Below, in pieces: positions 36,430-46,019 of a stretch of DNA of 64,000 nucleotides. Positions within the stretch are counted from its first letter, which is position 1. Each line of letters opens with the position of its first letter. This stretch comes from G942493375 sp942493375 (GTDB lineage: Bacteria; Armatimonadota; UBA5829), in the NCBI GenBank assembly GCA_942493375.1, contig OW818698.1, forward strand, positions 1,054,001 through 1,118,000. The letters are read 5' to 3'. The notes under the pieces were generated by a model. That model was not told the origin of the DNA and did no database searches. It was given only the letters and a program-made list of their open reading frames with translations. A program made the translations under genes and the position numbers.

Positions 36430-39400
36430 TCAAGCAACATCCATTTCCTCAGCTATATATAGTGGCAGTTTAATATGAAAAGTTGTGCCTTTTCCTGTTT
36501 CTGATTCAAATGATATTGTTCCCTGATGTTTATCGACTATTATTGATCGGGATATTGCAAGTCCTTGACCGGTTCCCTTTCCAACCCCTTTTGTTGTGAA
36601 GAATGGATCAAAGATTTTCTTGGCAACGCTTTCGGGAATACCTGAACCAGTATCGCTTATCATAAGGTCAACCCATTGCCCATTCTGCGTGGTTTTAATC
36701 GTAATAGTACCTTTATCCTGTCCACTTTCTTTATTAGCATCACCTATAGCGTGAGCTGCATTGATAGTGATGTTCAAAATGACCTGATTAAGTTCATCAG
36801 GGTAGCAGGGAATAGGAGGAAGGTTGTGATCAAGATCAAGAACCATCTCTGCTACATATTTCCACTCGTTTCGTGCGACAGTTACAGTTGTCTCAATGGA
36901 AGCATTGAGATCAAAGAAAACCTTTTCTGAGGTGCTTGGATGGGAGAACTCCTTCATTGCACCAACTATTCTGGTGACTCGCGCAATGCCTTCAAGGGAT
37001 TGCTCAATAGCCAATGGAATCTCAGTCTGTAAGAAATCCATTTTTGTCTGCGATTCTGTATCTCGGACTTGCGAGATAATGCTCTCATCCAGTATTCCCT
37101 CTACGGCAGCGTCTGACATAAGTTTATATGACCCTATTAGCTTTAGAAGAGCGCCGAATCCATACTGGAGAAACTTGGTATTGTCTCCGACATACTGAGT
37201 GGGAGTGTTAATCTCGTGTGCAATTCCTGCAGCCAGATTACCTATACTCTCAAGTTTCTGAGCACCTACTAGTTGAATCTCCATGATTTTTCGTTCGGTA
37301 ATATCTGATCCATACAGCAAACACCCTACATACTCACCTGTATCTGACATTACCGGGCTGAAGGTGACGCCTATGATCCTGTCCTGACCATCCATATTTG
37401 TAAGCTTGATCTCATCAGGGTGAACAGGCATGCATGTTCTTTTGCATTCTTCCAGTCCATTAATAATCAATGCTACATCCCATGAAACATTAGAATCTAC
37501 CAGAGATCCGCCTATAGCTTCTTCTGAAGTGATACCTATTACCTTTTCAGCAGTAGTATTCCATCGTAATATATTTCCATCAGAATCAATGCGGATAAGT
37601 ATTGAAGGTATGGATTTTATAAGCAACTCAGTTTCTGAATGAGCTTTTTCAAGTTCTCGGAGTGCGGAATCATACTCGGTAACATCCAACATTGTTCCAA
37701 CTATACCGCCGGTAGCGCCGTCAGCATTTTTAAACTGCGCTTTGTAAAACACAAAATCATGCACTGTTCCATCACAGAGTTCAACAACACATTTGTATTC
37801 CTGACTGCCTTCGTTCTCCAGGACTAAAAGATCAACCATCTTGTGTATTTCGGCAGTTTCATCTGTATACAGGTCACATGCTGTCATACCAATGATTTCA
37901 TCAGTGCTCATAAACTGCATATCAGAAAATGTCGTATTGCATCCCATATAGAAACCTTCAGGATTCTTGAAGAACACCGGTATGGGGATTGCATCAATGA
38001 CTTGCTGTAGTTGCTGCAGATAGCCCTCGCGAGCCGCGTCGGCTAATTTCCGTTCCGAAATATCACGAAACATGATGGGTATACTCCCATCGAATTGTTT
38101 TTTGCCGCTTATTTCAGCAGGGAGCAGAACTCCATTTTTACATCGAAGCATCCATTCAGCTACAACTACCTCACCAGAATGCAGGCGATGGATTTCATCC
38201 GTTAGTCTCTCATAATCATCTTGGTTGACTGTATCTATAAGGCTTGTAGAAAGTAACTCTTCACGTGAATATCCCAGCATGTTACAAGTACTCTGATTGG
38301 CTTCAACACATATGTCTGTATCATCATATATCAATATGCCATCCGAAGCTTGCTCTATCAGAGCCTGATATCGTTCTTTACCAGCTCGAAGTAACTCAGT
38401 TGCGTTCTTCTGTGTTAGAATCTTCCAGAGTCCATCCATAATCAGATTGATGTGATGTGTATCGGATTCATTGTAGTCAATCTCTTTGTTACCCACTCCA
38501 GCAACTGCTACAATGTGATCGCCATCAAACACAGGGACATTCATATGACGAGTAAGGGCTACATGCCCCTCAGGTGTCCCTCTTTTATGCGGGGAAGGTG
38601 CAGAATAATCGTTGGTTATGATGGCTCTACGCTGCCGTACAGCTTCACCCCAAAGTCCTGTTTGATCCATTTGATATACTATAGGCTTTTCAATCATGGC
38701 ACACTCAGCCATCGCGCTGTTTGACCAATGCTGCATTGTCAAGACAGTCTCATCTTCACTAACAAAAGCAAGGTAGCCGATCTTGCTGCTGGTTAGCTTT
38801 ATGCATTCCTCAAGAGCGTATAAGGAAATGTCCTTCACCGAAGCATCAGTCATCTGGTTCAACCGCAGTAATGTCTGCGTTCGGTCTTCGTTGAGCTTTC
38901 TTTCTTTCTCTAAACGCTTGAGTTCTGATATGTCTCTGACTGTTGACTGAATGATTAAATTTCCACAATGCTCCATCCTGCTCAAGAGTACGCAGGTAGG
39001 AAACTCTTCACCATTCATTTTTTTACTCATCCACTCGAATGAATTGGATCCCTCTCGCACTGCTGTCTCGATACACTCTTTAGCTTTATCACTTGACGCA
39101 CGCCCATCCGGCTGCAAATCGGAAGATATTGCCCAAGGCCCGATAGACGTAAGCTCCTCCACACTGGTTATTCCGAATAGCCCCATGGCTGCTGGATTAC
39201 AAGAAGTGAACAACCATGAGGGGGGAGCCATAGTCATTATGGCATCACCCGCACTTTCAAAAAGGCCCCTGTATCTCTCCTCACTCTCCATAAGTTTTTC
39301 CCGGATACAGTATTGCTCGGTCACATCTGAGAACACCAAAACCACACCAGTGATAGCTCCGGATGAATCGCGAATCGGCGCTGCGCTGTCGGCAATCTGC

Positions 39401-42363
39401 CTTTGTGTTCCATCACGGGCTATCAGGGTTGTATGATTCGTAAGGTGACATATTTCGCCTGTGGACATTACTTCGTGCACTGGGATAGCAGCCATTTCAC
39501 AGGTAAGTGCATTAATGATCCTGAAAACCTCCGAAATCGGACGTCCTATAGCATCAAGCCAGGACCAACCGGTCATCTCTTCTGCTACTGGATTCATTCG
39601 AAGCACTAGTCCCTCAGCATCAGTTGAGATCACAGCGTCACCAATGGAGTGCAATGTGGTCAAAAGATTTTCTTCACTCTCCCGCAGTGCCTGTTCTGCC
39701 AATGCTTGCTGGATAACAGTCGCCACAGTCGTGGAAAGCCCATCAAACATTGCATCTTCAGCTGCAGAGATGGAATGCTTTGAGAAAAGCCCCAAAACTC
39801 CAAGTTTATCTCCATTTGGAATGTAAAGCTGATATCCTGCAAACGACATGAGTCCAAGTCCACGTGCCCATTCGTTGTTATGAACCCTGGAATCATTCTG
39901 CACATCATTAGTAAGGAACTTGTGATCTTCACCCGCAGCGATGAGCCCTATTTTGTAACAGCCAAAGGGAACACGTCGATGAACTTCACCATCTAAATGA
40001 GTGTAGCGACCGGAACTCGCCAGCAAGCGCAGACACATATCCCGTTGACGACAGACATGCAATCCTTCAATCTCCTCAGCGTGGATACAACCTTGTTCAC
40101 ATAAATCACCTGGCATGGTGACCCAGACGCGGCAGAAATCGGCATCGAAAAGACTTACAATACCATCGGTTACTATCTTGAGTTTGTCCTCCAGCGCACC
40201 TGGGGCAAGAAGTAACTGTCTGAGATGGCTTACACCCTGCTCTTGTAGAAGCGCTTTCTCCCTGTCCTGCTCAGCCTGCTTACGTTCAGTAATGTCGCGG
40301 AATGTCCAGATTCTGCCGAAATTGTGTCCATCTTCACCTACAACGGGAGCAGAATACCTGTCCAGTAGCATCCCATTTGTGAACTCAATTTCATCACGAC
40401 TGCTCTGGTCAGGATGATCGTAAAGATCCATTATCTTTGCAATGAATAGGTCAGGATATTTTGTCATGCTTACCGCATGTTGAAGCCATAGTGCATCATC
40501 GTCACTGTCTGCTATATCTTTTGGAATATTGAACAACTCAACCACACGTCGATTGACAACGATTATCCTCTTGTTCTCATCTATCACGAGTATTCCATCC
40601 AGAGATGCATTCATCTGTGCGTCTAATAAAGATGTCTTAATTTGCAACATTTCCCGGATTCTGTATTGTTCGGTCACGTCTGAAAAGACCAGGACCACCC
40701 CTGTTATAACTCCGTCGTCATCGCGGATTGGAGCTGCGCTTTTAGCAATCTGTCGCAAGGTTCCATCACGAGAAATGAGAGTCGTGTGATTTATCAGATG
40801 TGAAACCTCACCAGTAGAGACCACTTCATGCACGGGGACAACTGCTTTTTCCTGAGTCAGAGTATTAACGATGTTAAAAATCTCCGATACAGGATGTCCA
40901 ATGGCTTCGGCTAAACTCCATCCGGTAAGTTGTTCGGCCATGGGATTTATATGAACCACACAAGATTCAGCATCTGTGGATATTACCCCATCACCGATGG
41001 ATTTGAGAGTAATGGAAAGGTTTGCATCGTTCTTGCGAAGCAAATCATCTGAGACTGAGATGCGCTCGAATGTTTCCAGTTGCTTCTCATAGGAGAAGTA
41101 AAAAGCAGCCAGTAGCATCAATACCAGAAGTGTAATGACAATAGGCTCCAGTCGCGCATGAGCAACTAGACTTTTGTACACTTCCTGCGACATATCGATC
41201 CCAAGGACTATTGCCACTTTGCCCGTGGTTTCGTCACGAATTGGAACAAATGCAGAAACCCATTTCCCCCATTTATCTGAATACTCTGCCATCGCCTGCT
41301 GACCTTCTCCCCTGCATAGTGCAAGCAATTCCGCTGGCGCATCCGTATATTTGTCTCCGGGAGGCGTGTAATCTTTTGATGAGGGTGGTTCGGAATCAAC
41401 AGAGAAAATGATCTCTCCATTCTTTACGATCATTGTGTATACAAGACGATACATAGCATAATCATCTTTTATATCAGTAAGTCGATTTTTCAGAAATATA
41501 TAGCCGGGACTATTGAGATCTTTAATTGAATCAGTTTTACCCAGCATCTTGTCAGTAATTGATGCCGCCGCTAAAGCACAGCTTGCATGCATATTGTCTC
41601 TTACATTACGCTCCGCCACTGCACCGGTATGATTTACTAAAAACCATCCACCCGTAAGAACACCCAGGACGGAGAATATAAAAACATAGATGTATGCTTT
41701 ATAGTTCCGGGACTGCAAGAATTGCCACACGCACCCGGCGGATGCCATGGCGACCACAGCTCTCAGCAGTTGTACCGGGAAGCCGAAAATTTGGAGAAAT
41801 GCATCGTTGTTCAATAATGAGGCTGGTAGGAATGCAGCTTTGGGAACTATGATACCACCGACAATAGCATAAGTTGCAAATAGCACTCCGAGAGCAATCA
41901 ACAGTCTACGTTCACTGCGCTTTCCCATGCGGCGAGATGCTAGAATAAAAGTAACAGCAGTCCAGATTCCGCCAACGAGGCCAAGAGAGTATCTGAAGAA
42001 TATACTCAGACCAACCCAACCCAACACCCCACCCACACAAGCGGTAGCGAATAGCGCTATAGTCACCCATCTGCCTGGACATTTCCCGCTAATGGACCTG
42101 TTACCCAGTCGCCCAAACTCTACCAGAAATACAAAAGAGGCTGCCATTACGCATACTCGAATAGCTAGGAATATCGTGGAATCCGCAAGGCTCAACGCAA
42201 GCATATCCAGCCATTCATTCAGCCCATGAATCAGACCAAACATCCCCAGCCATGTCCATGGCAGAGCAAGCTCCTTGCGTTTACCCAGAACAAAACACAC
42301 GACCGCAAGCAGAATGAATCCAAAACCATAAAATAGGTATATGTAGTCCAGTTGTTGAGTCAT
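36430..42363 (-). CDS. giant membrane sensor histidine kinase with many PAS/GAF domains
   Basis: This 1977-residue kinase heads the operon. Residues 1-250 form about eight transmembrane helices (MASE-like; LYIYLFYGFGFILLAVVCFV region). Residues about 255-400 are a periplasmic Cache-like domain (YTPPGDKYTDAPAEL, WGKWVSAFVPIRDETTGK), closed by a helix near 400-420. Then come, in order, about two PAS, a GAF (HVCRQRDMCLRLLASSGRY), two PAS, a second GAF (GYLAFVSEDETVLTMQHWS) and three PAS. The H-box AAGIAHEINTPTQYVGDN has His near 1715. The ATPase domain shows NITINAAHAIGDA, ISDTGSGIPE and GKGTGQGLAISRS. Two PAS units, near 445-565 and 905-1025, are close copies (SIGDGVISTDAE, SIGDAVISTDAE), showing internal duplication. 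It should sense several signals and phosphorylate the two downstream regulators. Confidence 0.9.
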   Translation of the reverse strand: MTQQLDYIYLFYGFGFILLAVVCFVLGKRKELALPWTWLGMFGLIHGLNEWLDMLALSLADSTIFLAIRVCVMAASFVFLVEFGRLGNRSISGKCPGRWVTIALFATACVGGVLGWVGLSIFFRYSLGLVGGIWTAVTFILASRRMGKRSERRLLIALGVLFATYAIVGGIIVPKAAFLPASLLNNDAFLQIFGFPVQLLRAVVAMASAGCVWQFLQSRNYKAYIYVFIFSVLGVLTGGWFLVNHTGAVAERNVRDNMHASCALAAASITDKMLGKTDSIKDLNSPGYIFLKNRLTDIKDDYAMYRLVYTMIVKNGEIIFSVDSEPPSSKDYTPPGDKYTDAPAELLALCRGEGQQAMAEYSDKWGKWVSAFVPIRDETTGKVAIVLGIDMSQEVYKSLVAHARLEPIVITLLVLMLLAAFYFSYEKQLETFERISVSDDLLRKNDANLSITLKSIGDGVISTDAESCVVHINPMAEQLTGWSLAEAIGHPVSEIFNIVNTLTQEKAVVPVHEVVSTGEVSHLINHTTLISRDGTLRQIAKSAAPIRDDDGVITGVVLVFSDVTEQYRIREMLQIKTSLLDAQMNASLDGILVIDENKRIIVVNRRVVELFNIPKDIADSDDDALWLQHAVSMTKYPDLFIAKIMDLYDHPDQSSRDEIEFTNGMLLDRYSAPVVGEDGHNFGRIWTFRDITERKQAEQDREKALLQEQGVSHLRQLLLAPGALEDKLKIVTDGIVSLFDADFCRVWVTMPGDLCEQGCIHAEEIEGLHVCRQRDMCLRLLASSGRYTHLDGEVHRRVPFGCYKIGLIAAGEDHKFLTNDVQNDSRVHNNEWARGLGLMSFAGYQLYIPNGDKLGVLGLFSKHSISAAEDAMFDGLSTTVATVIQQALAEQALRESEENLLTTLHSIGDAVISTDAEGLVLRMNPVAEEMTGWSWLDAIGRPISEVFRIINALTCEMAAIPVHEVMSTGEICHLTNHTTLIARDGTQRQIADSAAPIRDSSGAITGVVLVFSDVTEQYCIREKLMESEERYRGLFESAGDAIMTMAPPSWLFTSCNPAAMGLFGITSVEELTSIGPWAISSDLQPDGRASSDKAKECIETAVREGSNSFEWMSKKMNGEEFPTCVLLSRMEHCGNLIIQSTVRDISELKRLEKERKLNEDRTQTLLRLNQMTDASVKDISLYALEECIKLTSSKIGYLAFVSEDETVLTMQHWSNSAMAECAMIEKPIVYQMDQTGLWGEAVRQRRAIITNDYSAPSPHKRGTPEGHVALTRHMNVPVFDGDHIVAVAGVGNKEIDYNESDTHHINLIMDGLWKILTQKNATELLRAGKERYQALIEQASDGILIYDDTDICVEANQSTCNMLGYSREELLSTSLIDTVNQDDYERLTDEIHRLHSGEVVVAEWMLRCKNGVLLPAEISGKKQFDGSIPIMFRDISERKLADAAREGYLQQLQQVIDAIPIPVFFKNPEGFYMGCNTTFSDMQFMSTDEIIGMTACDLYTDETAEIHKMVDLLVLENEGSQEYKCVVELCDGTVHDFVFYKAQFKNADGATGGIVGTMLDVTEYDSALRELEKAHSETELLIKSIPSILIRIDSDGNILRWNTTAEKVIGITSEEAIGGSLVDSNVSWDVALIINGLEECKRTCMPVHPDEIKLTNMDGQDRIIGVTFSPVMSDTGEYVGCLLYGSDITERKIMEIQLVGAQKLESIGNLAAGIAHEINTPTQYVGDNTKFLQYGFGALLKLIGSYKLMSDAAVEGILDESIISQVRDTESQTKMDFLQTEIPLAIEQSLEGIARVTRIVGAMKEFSHPSTSEKVFFDLNASIETTVTVARNEWKYVAEMVLDLDHNLPPIPCYPDELNQVILNITINAAHAIGDANKESGQDKGTITIKTTQNGQWVDLMISDTGSGIPESVAKKIFDPFFTTKGVGKGTGQGLAISRSIIVDKHQGTISFESETGKGTTFHIKLPLYIAEEMDVA

Positions 42364-42640
42364 ATGACCTGTTCATCCATAAGGTAAAGCATTATTACAA
42401 GATTTATTACGCACATACAGTTAGTATTATGGGATTAGAATGATCTTGTCATTAGGGACATATGTATCATACTAGGGGCTTTGCATTAAGTATTTTACTC
42501 GATATCATTGGAACTGCTTTTGGCTTCCAATAACTCGTCATGTCTGTACTGCTGAGAATATGGGTAATAACTACCATGAACTATTACACGCAATTTTTGT
42601 AATACTCGACTGTGGTTGAAGTCTTTCGAGGAGATATGGT

Positions 42641-44713
42641 ATGAAGAATGGCAAAAACTCATCAATAGATACGGCTGTAATTAGACGCCGGGCAGAAGAG
42701 CAGCAAAAAGATGTGGAGCAGGAAACATCACTTCCTTATGAGCAACAGAACGTGCAAAAATTGCTTCACGAGCTACAGGTCCACGAGATTGAATTGAAGA
42801 TGCAGAATGAGGAGCTGATGCGCGCACAGTCGGAGGTGGAAGCAGGTCTGGAACGGTACACTGACCTCTACGATTTCGCTCCGATAGCATACTTTACTCT
42901 TGACCGCGAAGGTATTATTCAACGGCTCAACCTTGAAGGAGCAAAACTCCTGGGAATGCACCGCTCTTCCCTGGTGAACAGGTATATGGGGGTTCTTGTC
43001 TCGCATGAAACCCGGTCTTTATTTAATGCATTTCTAGCCAAAGTATTTGAGAGTCACATAAAAGAAACAAGCGAATTGGTTCTTATGAGTGAGTCGGGTG
43101 ACAAGATCAATGTTCAAATTGGTGCCATAATCTCTGGTGACGAAAGTGATTGCCTCATTACAGTAATGGATATCACGGAACGCAAGCAAGCTGAAGCGAA
43201 ACGACAGGTAGTGCTTGACATGCTCAGGTTGATCAACGTCCCAAACGACTCGCACGAAATCATCAGGTCAGTAATTGATTATCTGAGGAACTGGACCGGT
43301 TGTGAAGCTGTTGGGATACGGATGCGTGATGGCGATGACTACCCATATTATGATTCTCGCGGCTTTACCGGGAAGTTCGTAATCGTGCATAACCAATTGC
43401 GCCAGCTTGATGAAAACGGTGTAATTATTAATGACTCCGGAAGTAGTCCATTCCTGGAACGAATGTGCGGAAACATATTGGCGGGGATATTCGATCCGAA
43501 AAAGCCCTTTTCTACCTCCTACGGTAGTTTCTGGACAAATGACATGACAGACCTGCTGGCAAATAGCTTGAAGGCTGACCGAAAAATATATACATGCAAC
43601 AGAGACGATTCAGAATGCTATGAATCCCTCGCGCTGATTCCGCTTCGTTTCAATGGTGAAGTAATTGGACTTATCCAATTCCATGACATACTGAAGGGAA
43701 AATTTACTCCAGATATGATAGGTCTAGTAGAACGACTAAGTGAAAATATAGCAGGTTCGTTGATGGAAAACCAGGCAAAGCAAGATTTAAAAAAGAGCCG
43801 TAGATTGCTGCAGTCTATCATTGCCAGCACAACGGATGCCATTTATGTAAAGGATCCTCAAGGCCGTTACACGCTATTTAATACTGCCGCTGAAAAAGTC
43901 TTTGGCAAGTGCGCTACGGATGTGTTGGGCAAAGATGATAGTGTTCTGTTTCCACCAAGCGAAGCATCGGCCATAATGGAAAACGACCATAAAACAATGA
44001 AAATGGCGGTAACAACAACAATTGAGGAAACAACTACCGATACTTCAGGCAGGTGTTCTACGTATTTGAGCACGAAAGGTCCTTTATATGATGAGGATGG
44101 CAGGTCACTGGGGGTTTTCGGAATTTCACGTGACATCACTGAACATGTGCAAATTGAAGAGGAGAAGCAAGAATTCTATCGCAATACTATAAAAAGTGTA
44201 ACCCAGGGTAAAATTGACATTGTGTCATATGAAGAAATTGAAGCATATGTGGATCCCACCGGGCTTATATCTACTGTCGTGTCACCGCTGGATAGCACAA
44301 TCGCCAGGTGTAGCTTGCTGGGATTTTACATGTCAAAAGGATTTACTAACGACAAGCTGGGGCTATTCGAGGCTGCAGTAGGCGAGGCCATAACTAATGC
44401 GATAAATCATGCCAATGGTTGCCTGGTATATGCAGGTGCCAGTGACGAATTTGTCTGGGCTGCAATAGTCGACAAGGGTGATGGGATATCGAATATATTG
44501 CTACCTAAAGCCATACTTCGCAGAGGATTTTCCTCAAAAGTTTCCATGGGTATGGGTTATACGATAATGATGGAAGGAACCAATAATATCAAGTTGTGCA
44601 CCGGCTCCAACGGAACAACAATTGTGTTAACCGTAAATATCAAATCATCCCAGTCGGCTCCATCTTTAGATGATTATCCGGACATGTGGGATGACATACC
44701 CAATTTTGGATAA
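42641..44713 (+). CDS. PAS-GAF-PAS protein with RsbW-type serine/histidine kinase domain
   Basis: This 690-residue soluble protein is divergent from the giant kinase gene. The ATG at 42641 has GAGGAGAT about 7 nt upstream. A coiled coil (LLHELQVHEIELKMQNEEL) leads into a PAS domain (about 75-185, FAPIAYFTLDREGIIQRLN). A GAF follows (about 190-370, NWTGCEAVGIRMRDGDDYP), then a second PAS (about 380-500, STTDAIYVKDPQGRYTLF). The C-terminus is an RsbW/SpoIIAB-like HATPase_c_2 domain: EAAVGEAITNAINHANG, IVDKGDGISN and SKVSMGMGYTIMMEGTN. No HisKA H-box precedes it. Such proteins act as anti-sigma-factor kinases or as switches on STAS proteins; neither a STAS protein nor a sigma factor is nearby. 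Confidence 0.85.
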   Translation: MKNGKNSSIDTAVIRRRAEEQQKDVEQETSLPYEQQNVQKLLHELQVHEIELKMQNEELMRAQSEVEAGLERYTDLYDFAPIAYFTLDREGIIQRLNLEGAKLLGMHRSSLVNRYMGVLVSHETRSLFNAFLAKVFESHIKETSELVLMSESGDKINVQIGAIISGDESDCLITVMDITERKQAEAKRQVVLDMLRLINVPNDSHEIIRSVIDYLRNWTGCEAVGIRMRDGDDYPYYDSRGFTGKFVIVHNQLRQLDENGVIINDSGSSPFLERMCGNILAGIFDPKKPFSTSYGSFWTNDMTDLLANSLKADRKIYTCNRDDSECYESLALIPLRFNGEVIGLIQFHDILKGKFTPDMIGLVERLSENIAGSLMENQAKQDLKKSRRLLQSIIASTTDAIYVKDPQGRYTLFNTAAEKVFGKCATDVLGKDDSVLFPPSEASAIMENDHKTMKMAVTTTIEETTTDTSGRCSTYLSTKGPLYDEDGRSLGVFGISRDITEHVQIEEEKQEFYRNTIKSVTQGKIDIVSYEEIEAYVDPTGLISTVVSPLDSTIARCSLLGFYMSKGFTNDKLGLFEAAVGEAITNAINHANGCLVYAGASDEFVWAAIVDKGDGISNILLPKAILRRGFSSKVSMGMGYTIMMEGTNNIKLCTGSNGTTIVLTVNIKSSQSAPSLDDYPDMWDDIPNFG

Positions 44714-44886
44714 CAGAAACTGCTATTTCAGATGCATTTTCTCTTTCTATTCACATAGGAACCTGGTTCTCCCAGAATCGGCTCTTGCCTGATGGCAAGG
44801 GTAGGTGTATACATTATTGCCTCTTCTCTTTTTGTGGTACAATATCCCATCATCATACTGGCGTGAATTCATAGCGGGAAATAGAC

Positions 44887-45900
44887 ATGGGTATGTATCG
44901 TCGCATTCTATTCTGGATACTGGCAGCGGTGCTTATCTGGTTTGCTGTTGCACGATATGCAGAACTGGAGAAACTGCTGCGAACTCTCTCGCATGCCAAC
45001 TGGGTGCTTGTTCTGCTGGCGGCGGTGCTGGAATGTGCTTACCACGTCCTGTATTCCGGTGTGTATAAATCTGCATTTGATGTTGTCGGGGTCCGGTCGA
45101 GGATTCGAGAGCTGATATCTGTTCATTTCTCCTGCATATTCATCAATGTTCTTGCTCCTACTGGAGGTACGGCGGGATCATTGCTGTTTGTTGATGATGC
45201 TTCAAGACGCGGGGAATCCTCCTCAAAAGCTGCTGCCGGGGTGTTATTGACCAGTGCAGCAGATATGTCCTCTATTTCCCTACTACTAATCCCCGGGCTA
45301 TATTATCTGTACACTAAAGGCGGACTTACCAACCTGCAGGTTGTCGGCGGTTCAATATTCATGCTGATTACTCTTGTTCTGGGAGGGGTACTGCTGGCTG
45401 GAGTATGGTGGCCGGCAAGTGTCTGTAATCTTATTCGCTGGTGCGGGACTATTGCGAACAGGATAAGCAGGCGAATATTGCGCAGGGATGTTGTCTCTGA
45501 AGAGTGGATTCATAAGATGTCAGCAGACCTTTCCGGTGCGGCAGAGGCTATTGGTAAAAAGCCTATACGCCTGGCAAGAACATTGGGAGTAGCTCTGGCA
45601 TCTCACCTGACAGACATGTGCTGCCTGGCGGTGCTTTTTTTCGCTTTCGGGGAGCATATAACATTTGGCCCTCTTATGGCCGGGTACGCCGTGGCGATGG
45701 TATTTTGGATTGTTTCCCCTACTCCACAGGGTGTTGGTGTAGTGGAAGGCACGATGGCCCTGGTCTACAAATCCCTGGGAGTTCCCCCGGAGAAAGCTGC
45801 AGTAGTAGTGCTGGCATTCAGAGGGTTGTCTTTCTGGCTGCCTGTGTTGGTAGGCTTTCTGCTGTTCCGGAAGACCAGGCTGATGGCGGGGAAGGGATAG
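44887..45900 (+). CDS. LPG-synthase-TM / flippase-like membrane protein (UPF0104)
   Basis: This 337-residue integral membrane protein belongs to the lysylphosphatidylglycerol synthase TM (YbhN-like) family. About eight hydrophobic helices are seen. Family marks are LFWILAAVLIWFAVARYAEL, FINVLAPTGGTAGSLLFVDD, AAGVLLTSAADMSSI and the C-terminal FWIVSPTPQGVGVVEGTMAL. It lacks the soluble synthase domain of MprF, so it probably takes part in lipid or polyprenol-linked sugar translocation rather than aminoacylation. The start ATG 44887 has only a weak ribosome site (CGGGAAATAG). It is monocistronic, followed by heptamer arrays. Confidence 0.85.
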   Translation: MGMYRRILFWILAAVLIWFAVARYAELEKLLRTLSHANWVLVLLAAVLECAYHVLYSGVYKSAFDVVGVRSRIRELISVHFSCIFINVLAPTGGTAGSLLFVDDASRRGESSSKAAAGVLLTSAADMSSISLLLIPGLYYLYTKGGLTNLQVVGGSIFMLITLVLGGVLLAGVWWPASVCNLIRWCGTIANRISRRILRRDVVSEEWIHKMSADLSGAAEAIGKKPIRLARTLGVALASHLTDMCCLAVLFFAFGEHITFGPLMAGYAVAMVFWIVSPTPQGVGVVEGTMALVYKSLGVPPEKAAVVVLAFRGLSFWLPVLVGFLLFRKTRLMAGKG

Positions 45901-45907
45901 GGGTAAG

Positions 45908-45986
45908 TATGAATTATGAATTATGAATTATGAAAAGGGAAGGGAAAAGAGAATTGATAATTTACAATTGATAATTGATAATGAAT
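45908..45986. repeat. two heptanucleotide arrays separated by GGGAAGGGA
   Basis: GAATTAT/TATGAAT units at 45908-45936, then GGGAAGGGA (45937-45945), then AATTGAT, AATTTAC, AATTGAT, AATTGAT at 45952-45986. Both arrays have a 7-bp period. Confidence 0.8.
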
Positions 45987-46019
45987 GGAATCTGGTGAGT
46001 ATTTAATCGTGGAAATCTT

